DNA from: Lycocorax pyrrhopterus obiensis
Lineage: Eukaryota; Chordata; Aves; Passeriformes; Paradisaeidae
DNA length: 64,000 bases
Reading direction: 5' to 3'
NCBI GenBank assembly: GCA_014706295.1
Contig: JACSVZ010000039.1
Coordinates: 2,976,001 to 3,040,000 of the forward strand
Position numbers and translations under genes: made by a program. Each line of letters starts with the position of its first letter. Positions within the stretch are counted from its first letter, which is position 1. A model generated the notes under the pieces. It did no database searches. It was not told where the DNA came from and saw nothing but the letters and a program-made list of their open reading frames with translations. Below, in pieces: positions 13,597 to 25,300 of this stretch.

Positions 13597-16500
13597 ATCA
13601 TTTTCAACCACAGCATTTCTCTGGAATTAACTATTGCATAGCCACATGAAGCTCACCAGAAATGACAAGCGTATGCTGTCATGGTCAATACATCATATCT
13701 CGTAATTTTCTTAGGGAACTGAGGTATATTTTTTTAGCATATACTTCTTCTACTATGCTATATGGAGGTAAACTGTGGTATTAATAATCATGGAGAGAGA
13801 AGAGGGTAACTGGTAATAGGAGGGATATATATCATGGGCACCTCTGTGAGGCACTAAATTGAACCCTATCAGTCTAGAATAGTATTTCGTTATAGCTGAG
13901 ATCTGAAGTCTAAAAATCATTTGTTTAAATTGTAAAATCATATTTTTCAAGTATTTTCTAAGCTGTGTTAATTTTACTTTAAAGCTCAGATGCAAGACAA
14001 TATTCCAGTTACTCTGATCATGTTTTTTGAAGGTTAAAGGCTACATACCTCTCTCTAATTGTATCTCACCAAGTGCATGATAGAAGTACTGAATTGGACA
14101 TCTGCTGCTGTCCTCTTTACCAGAGGCCACTTTAAAAAGCTGTCTGCTGTGCTTTCAAAGAAACCCATTGCTGTGTTCCATCACTGAAGACAATAGTGGA
14201 GGGCAAAGATGTAACCTCTCTGGTCCAAATGTTATATATGCACATTACATCTCTTGCAGATGAAAACCCGTCATTACCATGAAGAAGAAGATGAATTTTG
14301 GAACAGTGTATTTTTCTGAATTATTGTTTCAGTCAGAAATGAAGTGGCAGAACTGCCCAGTCTTAGTATTATTCATTAAGCAGATTCATTATGGTTGTAT
14401 CTATCAGCCAACCCACATCAGATCCTCTTGTGCTAAACATTATAAAACCAAGAGCTGTTCTGAAAGTTGGACTATGCAGAAAATCATTTTGTACCGCTGA
14501 AATGTGATGCTTGGAGGGGTGCCCAACTTTGTCACTTTTTTAGTACAAACATTTCTAGAGTAAGAAAAATGGTGTAATATTAATTTCACCCAAAGCCTCA
14601 GATTATATAGGCCATGCTACACAGAAACAGAACATCAGCCAGAATGTGTTGCTTGTTTGTGACTGGGAAAAGCCAGATAAGAGGCAGAGACAAGTGGTCA
14701 GAGCTGCAAGGGAAGGGTGGAATATGTTGACTCAGGGAAACATGAGGAATCAATCTTTCTGATAGAAAATAGACTGGAAGAATGCTAGGAGTACTGAATA
14801 AATATTGAAGAAGGTATGTGGTTCCTTAAGGAAGCAGAAGTTGCTCCCAGCTCTACCCTTGACTTGGTTTTCTGGTGGAAATAGTATGTGAGAGCATGAG
14901 TATTGGCTCAAAAGGGATGTGAGACACATTTCTTGAGTTTGGATCAGAAGAGGCAAGAAGATATTACTGGTTTTGCCCTTAATGTTGCAGTATGTTTGTC
15001 CTTCATTAAAAATTAAATTAAATGACTGTGCTTTTTCTTCCTTCCAGCCTCCTATCCAGCAGCTCCACTGCAAACCAGATGCCATGTAGGGTAGGTACCT
15101 CTTCTTTCCAAATGCCTTGTTTAATCTCCTCCTTCCCTTCTGTTCAGTTTCTCTTACAGTACAATAAACCCTGGGCTTTGTCCACCAGTCTGTGTGTATA
15201 TATTAGATCCACAACCTTATTTGTATCTATGATGACCTCTGGGGAGAATATATCACCACTTTTTCATCTCACTACAGCAGTGAAAGTAAGTAAAACACAG
15301 TTGTTTTGTCTTTGAGTAATGGATTTGATGAGGTGGTTATCTTGGTAATTAAAAAACCCCAACCCCCTCCACCCCAAGAACTCTGAATGGCTTCTCCATT
15401 AATCACTACAAGAGCACCATTGACTTACCATGACTGTAAGAGACGTGCCCCTAACAAAGTAGACACAATTTTTTTTTCTAACTCAAAGAACATTTCATTT
15501 GGCAGTCTAATAGCTTTCACTCACAAATATTACAATAAAAAAACGTGAGTGAAAAAAGGTAATAATATAGGCCTGCACATCTTAAATATATGACCAAATT
15601 TTATATGTTTAGCAATCTAATTTACGTGTAAACCAGTAATGTTCAAGTCTTCAAAGGCCAGCAAGATTGGGCTAACCCAGGCTTCTGATTGATCCATCTG
15701 GGTGTTAAAGCCCGGTGAGCTGGGGTTACCAGATGTCAGCCAAGCAGCAGTGCCCATTCCTGCCTTTAGTCGATGGCAGTAGTGAGATGTGACACTTACA
15801 CAAACCTCTTACCCTGTAAAAGCGGCTTAGGAAGAGTTTTTCTCACATTTGAAACTGTTTATGAGGAACATGGCCAATTATCCTGCGTCAGTCAAAGGTA
15901 GACCATAAAGGCAATGCAGACCACTATGTATCTGCTGTGACCAGCGTCTTACTTCACCCACATGTTGTGAAGCTGGGCTTTTGCAGGAGGGATTTGTGCA
16001 GTATGGATATGAGTGATTCCAAAATTTTTGCCCTGCTCTGCTGCTGAGATTTGGTTTAATCCTTAGGTAACTGTTCCAGTATAAATACTGGATGTCATTG
16101 GTCCTTCAGCATCTCTTACATCTTGCCCAACTTGAGCTGTGGGTTGTTGGGGGCAGGTTTATCCTTGACGAGACATTTGTACCACAATGGCATGGCCAGG
16201 CTCTGTCCCTGGACTCATGCCTGGCTGTGATGGAAATGCAAGCCTTGTAAACAATAATAACACCTGAACGTCCGTGCTAAAACCTGCAGACACCAGAAAA
16301 GTACCAAATCAGATTAGTAGGTCAGATCTTAATTGAGAAATAGAAATGCAGCAAAAAAATCTAAGCCCAGGCTCTGTTTTGAGATGCACAGGAGGTGTGC
16401 TTACACACTGATATTTGTCTCTCAAGACTAAAGGCTGAAAAAGAAGGACATTCATGCCATGTATAGGAGAAAAATCCAAGTTAGCCAAACCTATTTTTGT

Positions 16501-17368
16501 TAATCATAATATTGAGTCTTCCATGGCCACAAGACACAGTGTATGGCATACAAGCAGGAATTAGCCTCTATTACTGCTGTATCTCTGGCATAGGACTCCT
16601 ACCATGGAAATCACCATCAAAGGGCAAGAGTCAGATGTTCTTCCCAGGAGGAAGCCCACATGGGGTACCCACCAGTGTGCTTTTACTGCCAGCATTCAAA
16701 ATCGGCACCAACAGCTGCAGACTATCTGTCTGCTGCCGTTAGTCACTAAAGATTGCGAGCAAATATGTAAGGAGAGTACAATTAAATAGGTGCAAGTAAG
16801 TGGAAAGTGGGATAAAATGCAACAGGCCTTTACCAAAGGTGTATTTTGTGAAGCAAACCCAGTACCCTCTGTGAGCAGAGGAAGGTTCCTGAATAAGGAG
16901 AATGAAGGAGATTCAGCATGACTAGACCTAGGCTGTGTTTGGTACATGATTTCACAGAAAACTCTTACAGGGGTTGATGAGATGCTGCAGCATGGGTAAG
17001 AAGTTAGCTAAAAGGAGATGCCACAGAGTGAGTGCTCCCTCACAGAAAGAAGCTCCAGAAGGATCAGGCATCACACCTACCCAAAGTTTAACAGGTCCAT
17101 CCATGCACTGAACTATGGAGTGCACCAGTGACATTTCCTGATGGTGCAGCTGGGAGAAATAGCCATGAGAAAGATCAGGATAGCCTGAAAAAGGGTTTGC
17201 CTGAACTTGAGGACTGGAATAATGACCGAAGTTCAAGTACCAAGCAATAAGAATATGTATTTTGAGAATAAACAATAAACACATCCAGTTTTGAGGTGCG
17301 TAACTGTGACTTACAGAGTAGGACCGAATGGTACATACTTGTGGGTCACCAAATAAGCATAACATAGT

Positions 17369-17617
17369 GAGAGAACTGGAGGAAGTGGCCTTAAGGTGAG
17401 ACAGGGGAGATTCACATTAGATAATAGAAAAGGATTTTTCACTGTTAGGGTGGTCAGGCACTGGAATAGCTGTCCAGGGAGGTGGTGGAGCCACCATCCC
17501 TCGATGTGCTCAAGAAGTCTCTGGTTGTGCTGCTGGGTGACGTGGTTTAGGGTTACAGTGCCAGGTGGACCGTCGGACTGGGTGATCTCAAATCGTGGTA
17601 ATTCCATGACAGTCATG
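17369..17617 (+). mobile_element. CR1: CR1 LINE 3'-end fragment (upstream of promoter)
   Basis: The stretch matches the remembered 3' portion of avian CR1 retroposons. It has the GTGGCCTTAAGG...CAGGGGAGATT segment, then TTCACTGTTAGGGTGGTCAGGCACTGGAATAG-type sequence (17438 to about 17470), a GGGAGGTGGTGGAG block, and a decayed ATTCCATGA tail near 17610. It is 5'-truncated, as is usual for CR1, and diverged, so it is an old insertion. It ends about 75 bases before the TATA box at 17693. Two open frames read across it on opposite strands are by-products of the element. The family call is confident. The exact CR1 subfamily is not determined. Confidence 0.85.
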
Positions 17618-17691
17618 GGAAAGACAGTGATACCCCAAGGTGGCGGTTTTCACCTCTGAGTTATCACTCATTTCTTCTGCTCACTTCTTGG

Positions 17692-17736
17692 GTATATAAG
17701 GGACTTGGTGTTCCCTGCAATCCAAAACTGACGTAA
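17692..17736 (+). promoter_or_regulatory. TATA-box candidate core promoter with CRE-like site
   Basis: TATATAAG lies at 17693-17700, and a TGACGTAA (CREB/ATF or C/EBP-like) site lies at 17729-17736, about where a TATA-directed start would fall. A further GACGTCAC site lies at 17788-17795. A short inverted repeat, TGAGT-TATC-ACTCA, lies just upstream at 17657-17670. The segment sits between the CR1 tail and the CpG island, so the region may combine a TATA-type and a dispersed CpG-type start. Motifs are seen directly; promoter use is inference. Confidence 0.45.
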
Positions 17737-18018
17737 GGGGGAGGATTTTGGTCTCTACCAACTCCTCTCTCCGGACAGCCAGCGGGGACGTCACTCTGCT
17801 TGTCCTCACGTCCTTCTTCCCTCCTACCCTGCCGCCTCCCGGAACAAGCCTGCGGGTGGGCAGGCGAGGCCGCACGGGCCGTGCCGCGGGGCCCCTCAGG
17901 GACGCGCAGCCCGCACCGAGCCCGGCGCGCCCCGGCCGGCCCCGCGCGCTGCCCCCGCCGGCCGCCCCGCGCCGCGCGCCGCGCGGGGGAGGCGGGCCCG
18001 CCCGCCGCGCCGCGCCCT

Positions 18019-18093
18019 ATTGGCTCCGCGCGGGACTCCCCGCGCTGCCCGGCGCCTCATTGGCCGGGGCGCCCCCTGCCCCGAGCCCATTGG
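18019..18093 (-). promoter_or_regulatory. Triple inverted CCAAT box array (NF-Y type)
   Basis: ATTGG appears at 18019-18023, 18059-18063 and 18089-18093, each followed by C. These are CCAAT boxes on the reverse strand spaced 40 and 30 bases apart. Multiple CCAAT boxes with roughly helical spacing are typical of NF-Y-bound promoters. Binding itself is inferred. Confidence 0.7.
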
Positions 18094-18229
18094 CGGAGCG
18101 GGCCGGGATCCCCTCCGGCGGGGGGGCGGCGCTCGGGCGGGGGCGGCCGCTCGGTCACCTGCGGCCGGGGCGGCCCCGCTCCGTTCCGCCGGCCCCGCCG
18201 GGGCGGCCGCGGCGTCACCGGGAACGGCC

Positions 18230-18515
18230 GGGAAAAGCCGGAGAAACAAAGAACATGGCGAGGGGAGGAGGAGCCTACGCCGCCTCAGCCGCTGGGAAGG
18301 GCGCTCCGGGGGCGTACAATGCCCGGCGCGGGGCGGGCTCGCTTTCCTCCGCCCCCGTTCCCCGCCCCTGTGGCCGGGCTGGCGGGGGGCTGGGGCGGAA
18401 CGGAACGGGACGGGGTGAACTGGACTGGACCGGACTGGAGGTGGCCGTCGGGAGTGGGCCCGCTGCCTGCCGCAAGTTTCGCCCGGAGTGGGAAAGTTGG
18501 GCGGGACCCATCCAG
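18230..18515 (+). ncRNA. Candidate first exon of mir-30a/30c-2 host lncRNA (start approximate)
   Basis: The 3' edge is a strong donor, CCAG/GTAAGG, with the exon ending at 18515. The 5' edge is not visible. It could be near the YY1-like motif at about 18.25 kb, or near 17.72 kb if the TATA box is used. The frames through the exon are open only because the DNA is GC rich, and their products are low-complexity A/G/P/R sequence. It is therefore read as a noncoding exon followed by a long first intron, as in the human host transcript region. No transcript evidence is available, so both the boundary and the assignment to the mir-30a transcript are inference. Confidence 0.5.
18252..18262 (+). promoter_or_regulatory. 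YY1-like motif near the likely start site
   Basis: AACATGGCGAG resembles the YY1 consensus AANATGGCG, which in TATA-less promoters often lies just downstream of the transcription start. The embedded ATG opens a frame of low-complexity G/A/R composition and I do not read it as a protein start. Confidence 0.45.
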
Positions 18516-18548
18516 GTAAGGAGCGGGCGGGGGTCCCGGGGCACCTGC

Positions 18549-18583
18549 GGGCCGGGCCGGGCCGGGCCGCGCTGCGCTGCGCT
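18549..18583 (+). repeat. (GGGCC)4 followed by (GCGCT)3
   Basis: Four GGGCC pentamers at 18549-18568 run directly into three GCGCT pentamers at 18569-18583. They begin 33 bases after the candidate splice donor. The G-runs could form a quadruplex on the non-template strand, which is a property of such repeats and has not been shown here. Confidence 0.9.
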
Positions 18584-19310
18584 GCCCCCTGCGCCCGCAG
18601 CTCCCGGGGCTCCGGCCGGAGCCGCAGGTGCAGCTGGACGGGGCGGCCGTGCCCGGCGGGCCCGCGGAGCCGGTGGGGGTCAGGCAGCCCCCGCGTCTGG
18701 AAACATTTTAGGAACTTGGAAGGTTGTCCGCCCTGGCCTCGGTCTAGGGAGAGCCGTCGCCGTGCGCTTCCCGCGGCACCTGGCTCAAAACCCGGCGGGA
18801 CTGTCAGGGCCGGGGCGGGAACCTCCTAAAAAACTCTTCCTAAAATTGCGTGTAGTCACGAACCTACCTGTGAAGAGGTGCCGGGACCGCTGCTCTTGTG
18901 GAAGGAAAACTCTCCAGCCCGTATTCTGGCGTCTGCACAGAGTGCGGCTCTCTGCTGGTTTTTCTCAACTCTCAAATTATTCTTTAGCTCTGGTCTTGAA
19001 TAAATATTGCTCATGTCAGAACGATTATGGTACTGTTGTGAGGCCTTGGTCGGGATTTTGATCCTTTTAGTTTGTACTGAGATGGAGACCTTTTTTTTAA
19101 AACTTTTAAACTAACTAATGATTTGAGCATCCGGTTTGAGGGGTGACTTAAATGAATCGTATTGAGCGTTCAGCTTTAAAGCGTTTGTTTTAAGATGTCC
19201 TGAGCTAGTTAGCTGAAGTTTGAGTTTTCAGAAATGTTTGGAAGTGAAGAGATAAATCACTGAGCTGCCTAACGTCATGATTAATGCGTTCATAACTAAT
19301 TCAGTTACGG

Positions 19311-19350
19311 TCCCGTCCCCGTCCCGTCCCCCCCCCCCTTCCTCCTCCAG
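19311..19350 (+). repeat. C-rich (GTCCC)n/poly-C tract ending in acceptor-like CAG
   Basis: TCCCGTCCCC-type units run into an 11-base C run at 19328-19338, followed by TTCCTCCTCCAG ending at 19350. The combination of long pyrimidine tract and CAG is a strong splice-acceptor look-alike. The matching donor, TTTA/GTAAGT at 19405/19406, would make a 55-base exon. It may equally be simple sequence. Confidence 0.5.
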
Positions 19351-22300
19351 ATTTACATCAAGGCAGCTCAATTGCATGTCAAAAGCCTCTTCTCATTTTC
19401 ATTTAGTAAGTTATTAGACTTTCAAACTGCTCTTGCTCCTTTTCTTCTCACTTTGCTCACACCCTCAACAGTTGAAATGAAATTTTGGGGCAAGTGTCTC
19501 TGTGAACTTGGTTAGACACAAGTAATAAAGACAGCTTAGTGATAGAAAAGCCAGGAGCGTAAATAGCCATTATTTTCTATCAAAAGTTAATTAGTTATCA
19601 TTTTTATTTCTGCACGTGTAAGTGTAAGATGCGTAAAATTTTAAGGTGAAAGTGCACAGCAGCTCTGGAAGGTACTGTTGCACATCGCCCCAGCTTAAGA
19701 AGAATATCTCTTTAAAATGTGTTGACATTTAATTGACCTTTGAAAGTTCATTCTGTTAATCATACTCAAAGCACTAAAGCTATGGTTGACTGATCTGGTG
19801 CTCGTACATTCAGCCGTGCTCAGCATATAAATTCTGCAGCATAATTGCTACTTATTGAGCAAGAGTTTCTTTTCTTCTCCGAAAATGAGAAAGTTTTGCT
19901 TCGCCTCCGGCTGGGTGCTACGGGTAGAGTTGTGAATCCAAATGCTTTCCTGCCATCAGTTGTTGTGGCGGGTGTGGCCTCCAGCCAGGCAAGAAATTCC
20001 TTTGCTGAAACTGTGGTTTTTTCCTTCCTGAGGCCGCACATAGGGCAAGGTAACCTTGAAGATTACTTCTGTAGCTACTTTGAGTCAAAACACCGTAGGT
20101 CACTTTGCTTTTTATGTTTTAAGCTCTTCTATGTGCCAGCTGTTTGAATGGAGAAGGCTGAGTTTAAAAAGGTTGACTGCAAAATATAACTCCCCTCTCC
20201 CCCCAAAAACTTGGCTCTTAAAGTCAAACCTAATACACCCATGTTAAAATGCATGCTACCTCTTTATGGCTGTTGTCCATAGCATTGTTGTAACTCAAAC
20301 TCATACAGATACCAGGAATGGAAACTTTACTTATGAGCTCACTGTCAAAAGATCTGGGTAAAGATTAATTTCTGTTGGGTTCACTTTCTGGATAGATTTC
20401 CCGATGAGGTTAATATAGTTGGTAATAGTTTTTGTGTGTTGAGACCTCTTGTGTCACATCATGAATTTGTAAGTCTGTCTGTCACCTCGTGAGAAATGAG
20501 GGAAATACTAAATGTTAAATGCAGTGTCAGTGGTTCCTAATACATCATTAGCTCTTTGCTGTTAGCATTGAAAACTAATTAATAGCTCTTAGTTATAAAT
20601 CTACTTACAAAGCTAGAGACCTGGCATTGCTGTTGTAGTTTTCCAAGTTATTTTGTCAATGCTGCTTTTGTACTGGAATCCCCTTCCCCTAACTGTGAAG
20701 ACAGATGTGATGTTCAAGGTGCATTTGCAGCCAAGTAACTGCCCTGACACTGCGTTGGGTTAGGAGCTGTTAAAGCCCACAGAGGAAGGGGTTGTCATCT
20801 GAGCAAGTATTTTCATCAGAGCTGTGTCCATCAGCACGCGAGTGCTTTGAATACTAAAAAGTGATCCTGTGGTTGAGTTTTGTTTATTTTAGTAGAATAG
20901 ATACAAATGCCACACATGATTCATTTCACTGATTCTTTAGAAAGCTGAGTGAAGATAAATGTGCCAAGAGCATGTTTGTACTTTCTGTACAGTTGACAGA
21001 AGGAGGAGGCAAAACATCCAGGGTGGCTTAAGGGCTGGAGTGTGCAGATGCCTGACCTGCAGTTGCCCTGATGCCCGTAGCCCAGAATTGGCACCCGCTT
21101 TGTCTGTGTGACTTGCAGGAAAAGGCCATGCAAGGTGTCCTCTGTCACCTCAGAGGTGCCTCTGTCACCTCTACAGCAGGACATGTAGAGCAAGATCTGC
21201 TCTGCAGCTTAGCTTTTATAGAGGCTTAAGTCTTGGGTCTAGCTAGGTGAAGGTGTCAATCCATTTGTTATTTGCAGTTGCAAACACTGTCCTGGAATGA
21301 GATGCCTGAGCAGGGTCCCCTTTTCCAAAGAGGTCATCTTACTGATTTGGGGGAGTGATTTGAATGTGCTGGCTCTCCTGGGTGGCAGAAGCTCCTGGAC
21401 TGAGCCTCTTCTGTTGAAAGCAGTGGTCAAAACATGGATGGCATCACCACATGGGCGCAAGCATTCAACTGGGAGAGCGAAAGCCAAGTTTTGGGTTGTG
21501 GCTGAGACAGGCCTAGAGGGAGATTTATACCTGAACTCTTCTTGTGCTAGTGTTTGTATTGTACAAAAAGGTTTCTGGTGCAGCTGGTGTATTCCCAAAC
21601 TCCTTATTTTATTGTTGGGATAAAGGACAGATATGGAAGTAGCACATTCTTTCTTCTCAGCAGTTGAGTAGTGACAGGGTGAGCAGGGGATTGAAGAACC
21701 ACGTGGTGGTTTGGACATGCAGTATTGGTTCAGTCAATGTTGTGAAGGCTTCAGTGTTGGTACAAGTACCCGCTGGCAGGAAGCTGTGTGGTCGGAGGGT
21801 AGTAGCAGCCAAGAATGGATGTTTGAAGTTTTAATAATATCTAAAACCTTATCAGTCACCTAAACCCTTGAGGGTAAAGAGGGAGAGTCTTATGAAGGTG
21901 ATGGTTGATGTTCTTTCTATCTGCATTCCTAGATTACTCTGAGGAGGATAATGTGAACTCATTCTCTGAAGATTATGGCATTGCGTGAAAGGAATGTAGC
22001 ACTGGGCCATAAATTAACAGGAACAGGAAAAGCTCATTCTCAGCTCTAGTTTATTAACTCAAACATTTGCATGTGTAATCCTTTGCACCAAAAGCTTGTA
22101 CTGTATAAATATACCTTTTACAATAGCAGCCTACCACAGCAAATAGATTTATCTGCAGAAAAGTTTCCCCTTCTCTTTTAAATTCAGGTGTGTAGAAAAT
22201 AAACTTTACATTATTCTGTAAGACTGCTCCTGCCTATGACATTTCATGTTGAATAAAACATGTGATAATGTGTTCTTGATCAGTGTTAAATCCACAGATG

Positions 22301-25300
22301 CTTTTCCTCTGTAACCATTTGAAATTTTAGAAGCATGAGTTGGAGTGCAAATGTAGACAGGTTTAGTTGCATTTTAACATACTCGCTGGTCAAGGTGAGC
22401 CCAAGCCATCCGAAGGTGACATGCCTGACATAATCCCAAGGGGATTAGTTGTTAAGACATTTGAAAAATAAAGTCAGGTCTTGCTTCAGTGTTTTTCCTA
22501 AGTGACACATGTTCTAAATTAAAGCTTTTGCAACAAGTTGATTATAAACTTTCTGTGAGTCTAAGCAACTGAGAGCTGTTCTTGGAGCTGTCAAGAGACG
22601 TACACAGAGCTCTAGTTTTTAGCTGACTACAAAATCTAAATTTATCCACCAGGGATTTTCTTCGCTATTGACCATCAGAAAAGTGGGGGATTTTTAATAG
22701 AAAACGGTTGCATACATGTCCTGTTTCTTTTTGTGTTCGTTTTCTGTAATTTCCGGGCAGTTATTTCTGCTATCAGGAGTAAAATGCAGTAAAACACAAC
22801 CTGTTTGCATCTGTGGAAGGCTGTGTGCGGGCAGCATTTAGAGTAATTCTTTGTGACTAACACTGAAAACTTTGGGGTGAAGGTGAGGAAGAAGGATAGT
22901 TCTAAGTTCCCAATGCCTGAAGTTGACAGTGGGGGTTTCTTCTCACTTTGTGCCATCCTCCTACCTGTCATTTCTCACATCCAGGTCTGTTTCAGCTGTT
23001 CCAGAGGGGCTCACTCTGTCTTCTCCTCTTGCAGAATTTTCTAGTGTATGCATTTTGTGGCATGTCAGTGTTGATTACTGTGTAGTAGTTTCTTGAGCAC
23101 TGTGGGGCTTCCACAGTGTCTTAGCTGGGGCATTTATGCTGGTAAAGCCCTCTCTCGTCTTCACTGGTCAGTCTAATGCTTTCTCCTTGCTTTGTAGGAC
23201 TGAATTGTGCCTCTCTTTTAACTTGGTGGGTGGTTTTTTATCATGTGCTTATTAGTCTCTTGTAGCTTCTGCTTCTGAAATGTTGGGAGGAAAGACCTTT
23301 TCATGGTGATGAGGATACAGGTTAACATTAACAAGATTCACGTTCATGGCCCTGTCAGTATGATGTCAGCATTTTATCTGATAGGTCATAGTGTTTAATT
23401 TCAAACTGTGGGAACAAGCAAGTGTTTAACTACTGATGTTCAGCCTCATTCTGTTCCCTCATTTCATAAGCCTGGCCACACCCAAGAAAAGGGGAGGCTG
23501 TTGGAAATAAATGAAGAATGGGACTTGAGTAGGTGTATTGCCCCAGTCGGTATGTGTGCAAGGGTTAGTGCATTTGCTGCACATGAACTCTAGCTTTGTT
23601 CTTTAAATGTTGGTGTTAAGTTTTACTTGTGTAGTGCTATGAATAAACGAGCATTTTCTAAATTACTGTAGAACATGGTGTTGTTAACAAAGTTGCTTTC
23701 TGCACACTTTTGTGGATGTTTTGCTTCACGTAGTCCACAGAAGTTCTCTTTCGTCTAGAACTAATTTCTGGTAATGTTCAAGTACCTTTGGGACCAGAGT
23801 AATCAATGCATTGCACAGCCTCATAGGTAAGAATGTGTAAGCTGAACCCTTGCAGACTCTTCTGCAACATCTGGGGCTTGTGCAGTTCACTGTGGAGCAC
23901 GTTAAGTTACAATAGTGTTGTGGTCAGAGGCTATATTTGTTTTGATCTGATGGGGATGAAGGACAAACACTATGATTGTGCTAATTATTTTGAGAGTCTT
24001 TATGTCCCAGTTGTGTGTTTGAGCTCTAAATGAGGGAAGGACTGATGGGAAGTAAAAAATGGCCTTCCCTGTATTTGCAGAGGATTTGGGATGGGTGCAG
24101 TGTCCTACCTAATGGCAAGCAGAACTGGTTCCTGCATTAACAACCTGACCCTGAAATTGGAAGTGTGAGGGTAAACTTGTAGCATGTGAGATATGAGTCA
24201 CTGGACCAACACAAGGATCACAGTAAAAGTCCACGCTTTTTTCGAGAGTAAAGCAGGGTATAAAATAGTTCCCCGGAGATGTGACTTAAGCACAAATTAC
24301 ATGTCCTGAATAAAGGAAATAAGAAATGTGAGTTAGGAGACAGTTTGCAAAATACAGGACGAAAGTGTTCTAGAAATTCTTGGAGGACGTTGGGGCGGAA
24401 TTTTGTGTTTGAACATGGTTCTGGTCAGCCCAACATATGTCTGCTCCTGTATGCAGGGATCTCAGCTATGTGCCATGCCTATAATGTGTCCCCTGTGCCA
24501 GAGGCTTATCACTGCAGCTGTATTTTGCCTTCCCTTTGAAAACGGACAGTGCAGCTGAATGAGGTGTGTGCTGTAGGTATTTTGTTCATGCTGTTATATG
24601 TAAGTAAATGTTCCTTGCTAAGCTTGGGATCTGTTATGTTATGCTCTCTTGGACAATGCTTCTCCCATAAAACTATGTGAAGTTACTACCACTGGGGACT
24701 GTTTTCTGGTCTAATATATGTTCTTTATTCTTGTGCTGACCCAGTACATGGTTTTTGTATTTGTCTGAAATAGGAAGCCACAAACTCAATGGTTCTGCAC
24801 TGGGAGCTGGCACAGGAGTTGATGTAGAGTTAGTTAGGCACAGTTTCAGGCCGGATGCTGCTCTGCTTATGGAACAGCAACTGGCAAGGCACTTGGCTCT
24901 GCTGACAAGGAGAGAAATGCTTTGAACCACCTGGATGTTGCCCACTGCTGCCAGCTGATACCAAAGGACAGTTGAACCTGTTGCATCTTCCTTTCTGGCC
25001 AATATTTAAGGTTTGCAGGCTTCACAGTGATTCCCTTATGACATCAAAATGGAGAGGAGTAAATAACACTGTACTGTTCACTGATACTATAGCAGAGCGT
25101 AAACAGTGCTCATACTCCTCTTTAGCCTTCACTTGTTGCTGTAGCTGGTTGGTGGAGATGTGTTTATCAAAGGCATCTTTGTTTCATGTGGCACATACAG
25201 AATGGGTTCAAGTACCTTCAAAAGGTGTCAGGAGTGCAAATTGATAAATAATATGTTTTAAGTATATACGTTTCAGTTAAGTGCTACGTCCTGCAGTTCT

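Larger units (their letters stand above)
1..17368. other. Upstream intergenic DNA, no recognisable gene
   Basis: This AT-rich, low-CpG stretch holds no exon, RNA gene or conserved protein domain that I can recognise on either strand. It contains a TG microsatellite near 1.9 kb, a 19-bp minisatellite near 11.2 kb and an ATTTT tract near 13.6 kb, listed separately. Open frames here are short (the longest is about 160 codons near 12.9-13.4 kb, AT-driven and rich in F, L and I). In mammals the mir-30a cluster lies between OGFRL1 and RIMS1, so this side would face the RIMS1 side of the locus. That placement is inference from synteny, not something seen here. Confidence 0.6.
17780..18830. promoter_or_regulatory. 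CpG island, probable promoter of the mir-30a/30c-2 primary transcript
   Basis: This is the only stretch in the window with very high GC and near-expected CpG frequency, densest at about 17.87-18.70 kb. It carries three inverted CCAAT boxes, GC boxes such as GGGCGGGGGCGG near 18135, an E-box-like CACCTG at 18157, a YY1-like motif near 18252 and a good splice donor at 18516. It lies about 11 kb upstream of mir-30a on the matching strand. Its position is consistent with the start of the human LINC00472/mir-30a host transcript. Reverse-strand initiation is possible, because such islands are often bidirectional, but no reverse-strand gene was recognised upstream. Confidence 0.85.

Noticed and set aside
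17311..17659. Frames on both strands near 17.4 kb
   Set aside because: They fall on the CR1 3' end, which is noncoding at this position.
17748..19061. 437-codon forward open frame through the CpG island
   Set aside because: It is made of low-complexity A/G/P/R sequence caused by high GC, crosses a good splice donor at 18516, and has overlapping open frames on both strands. No domain was recognised.
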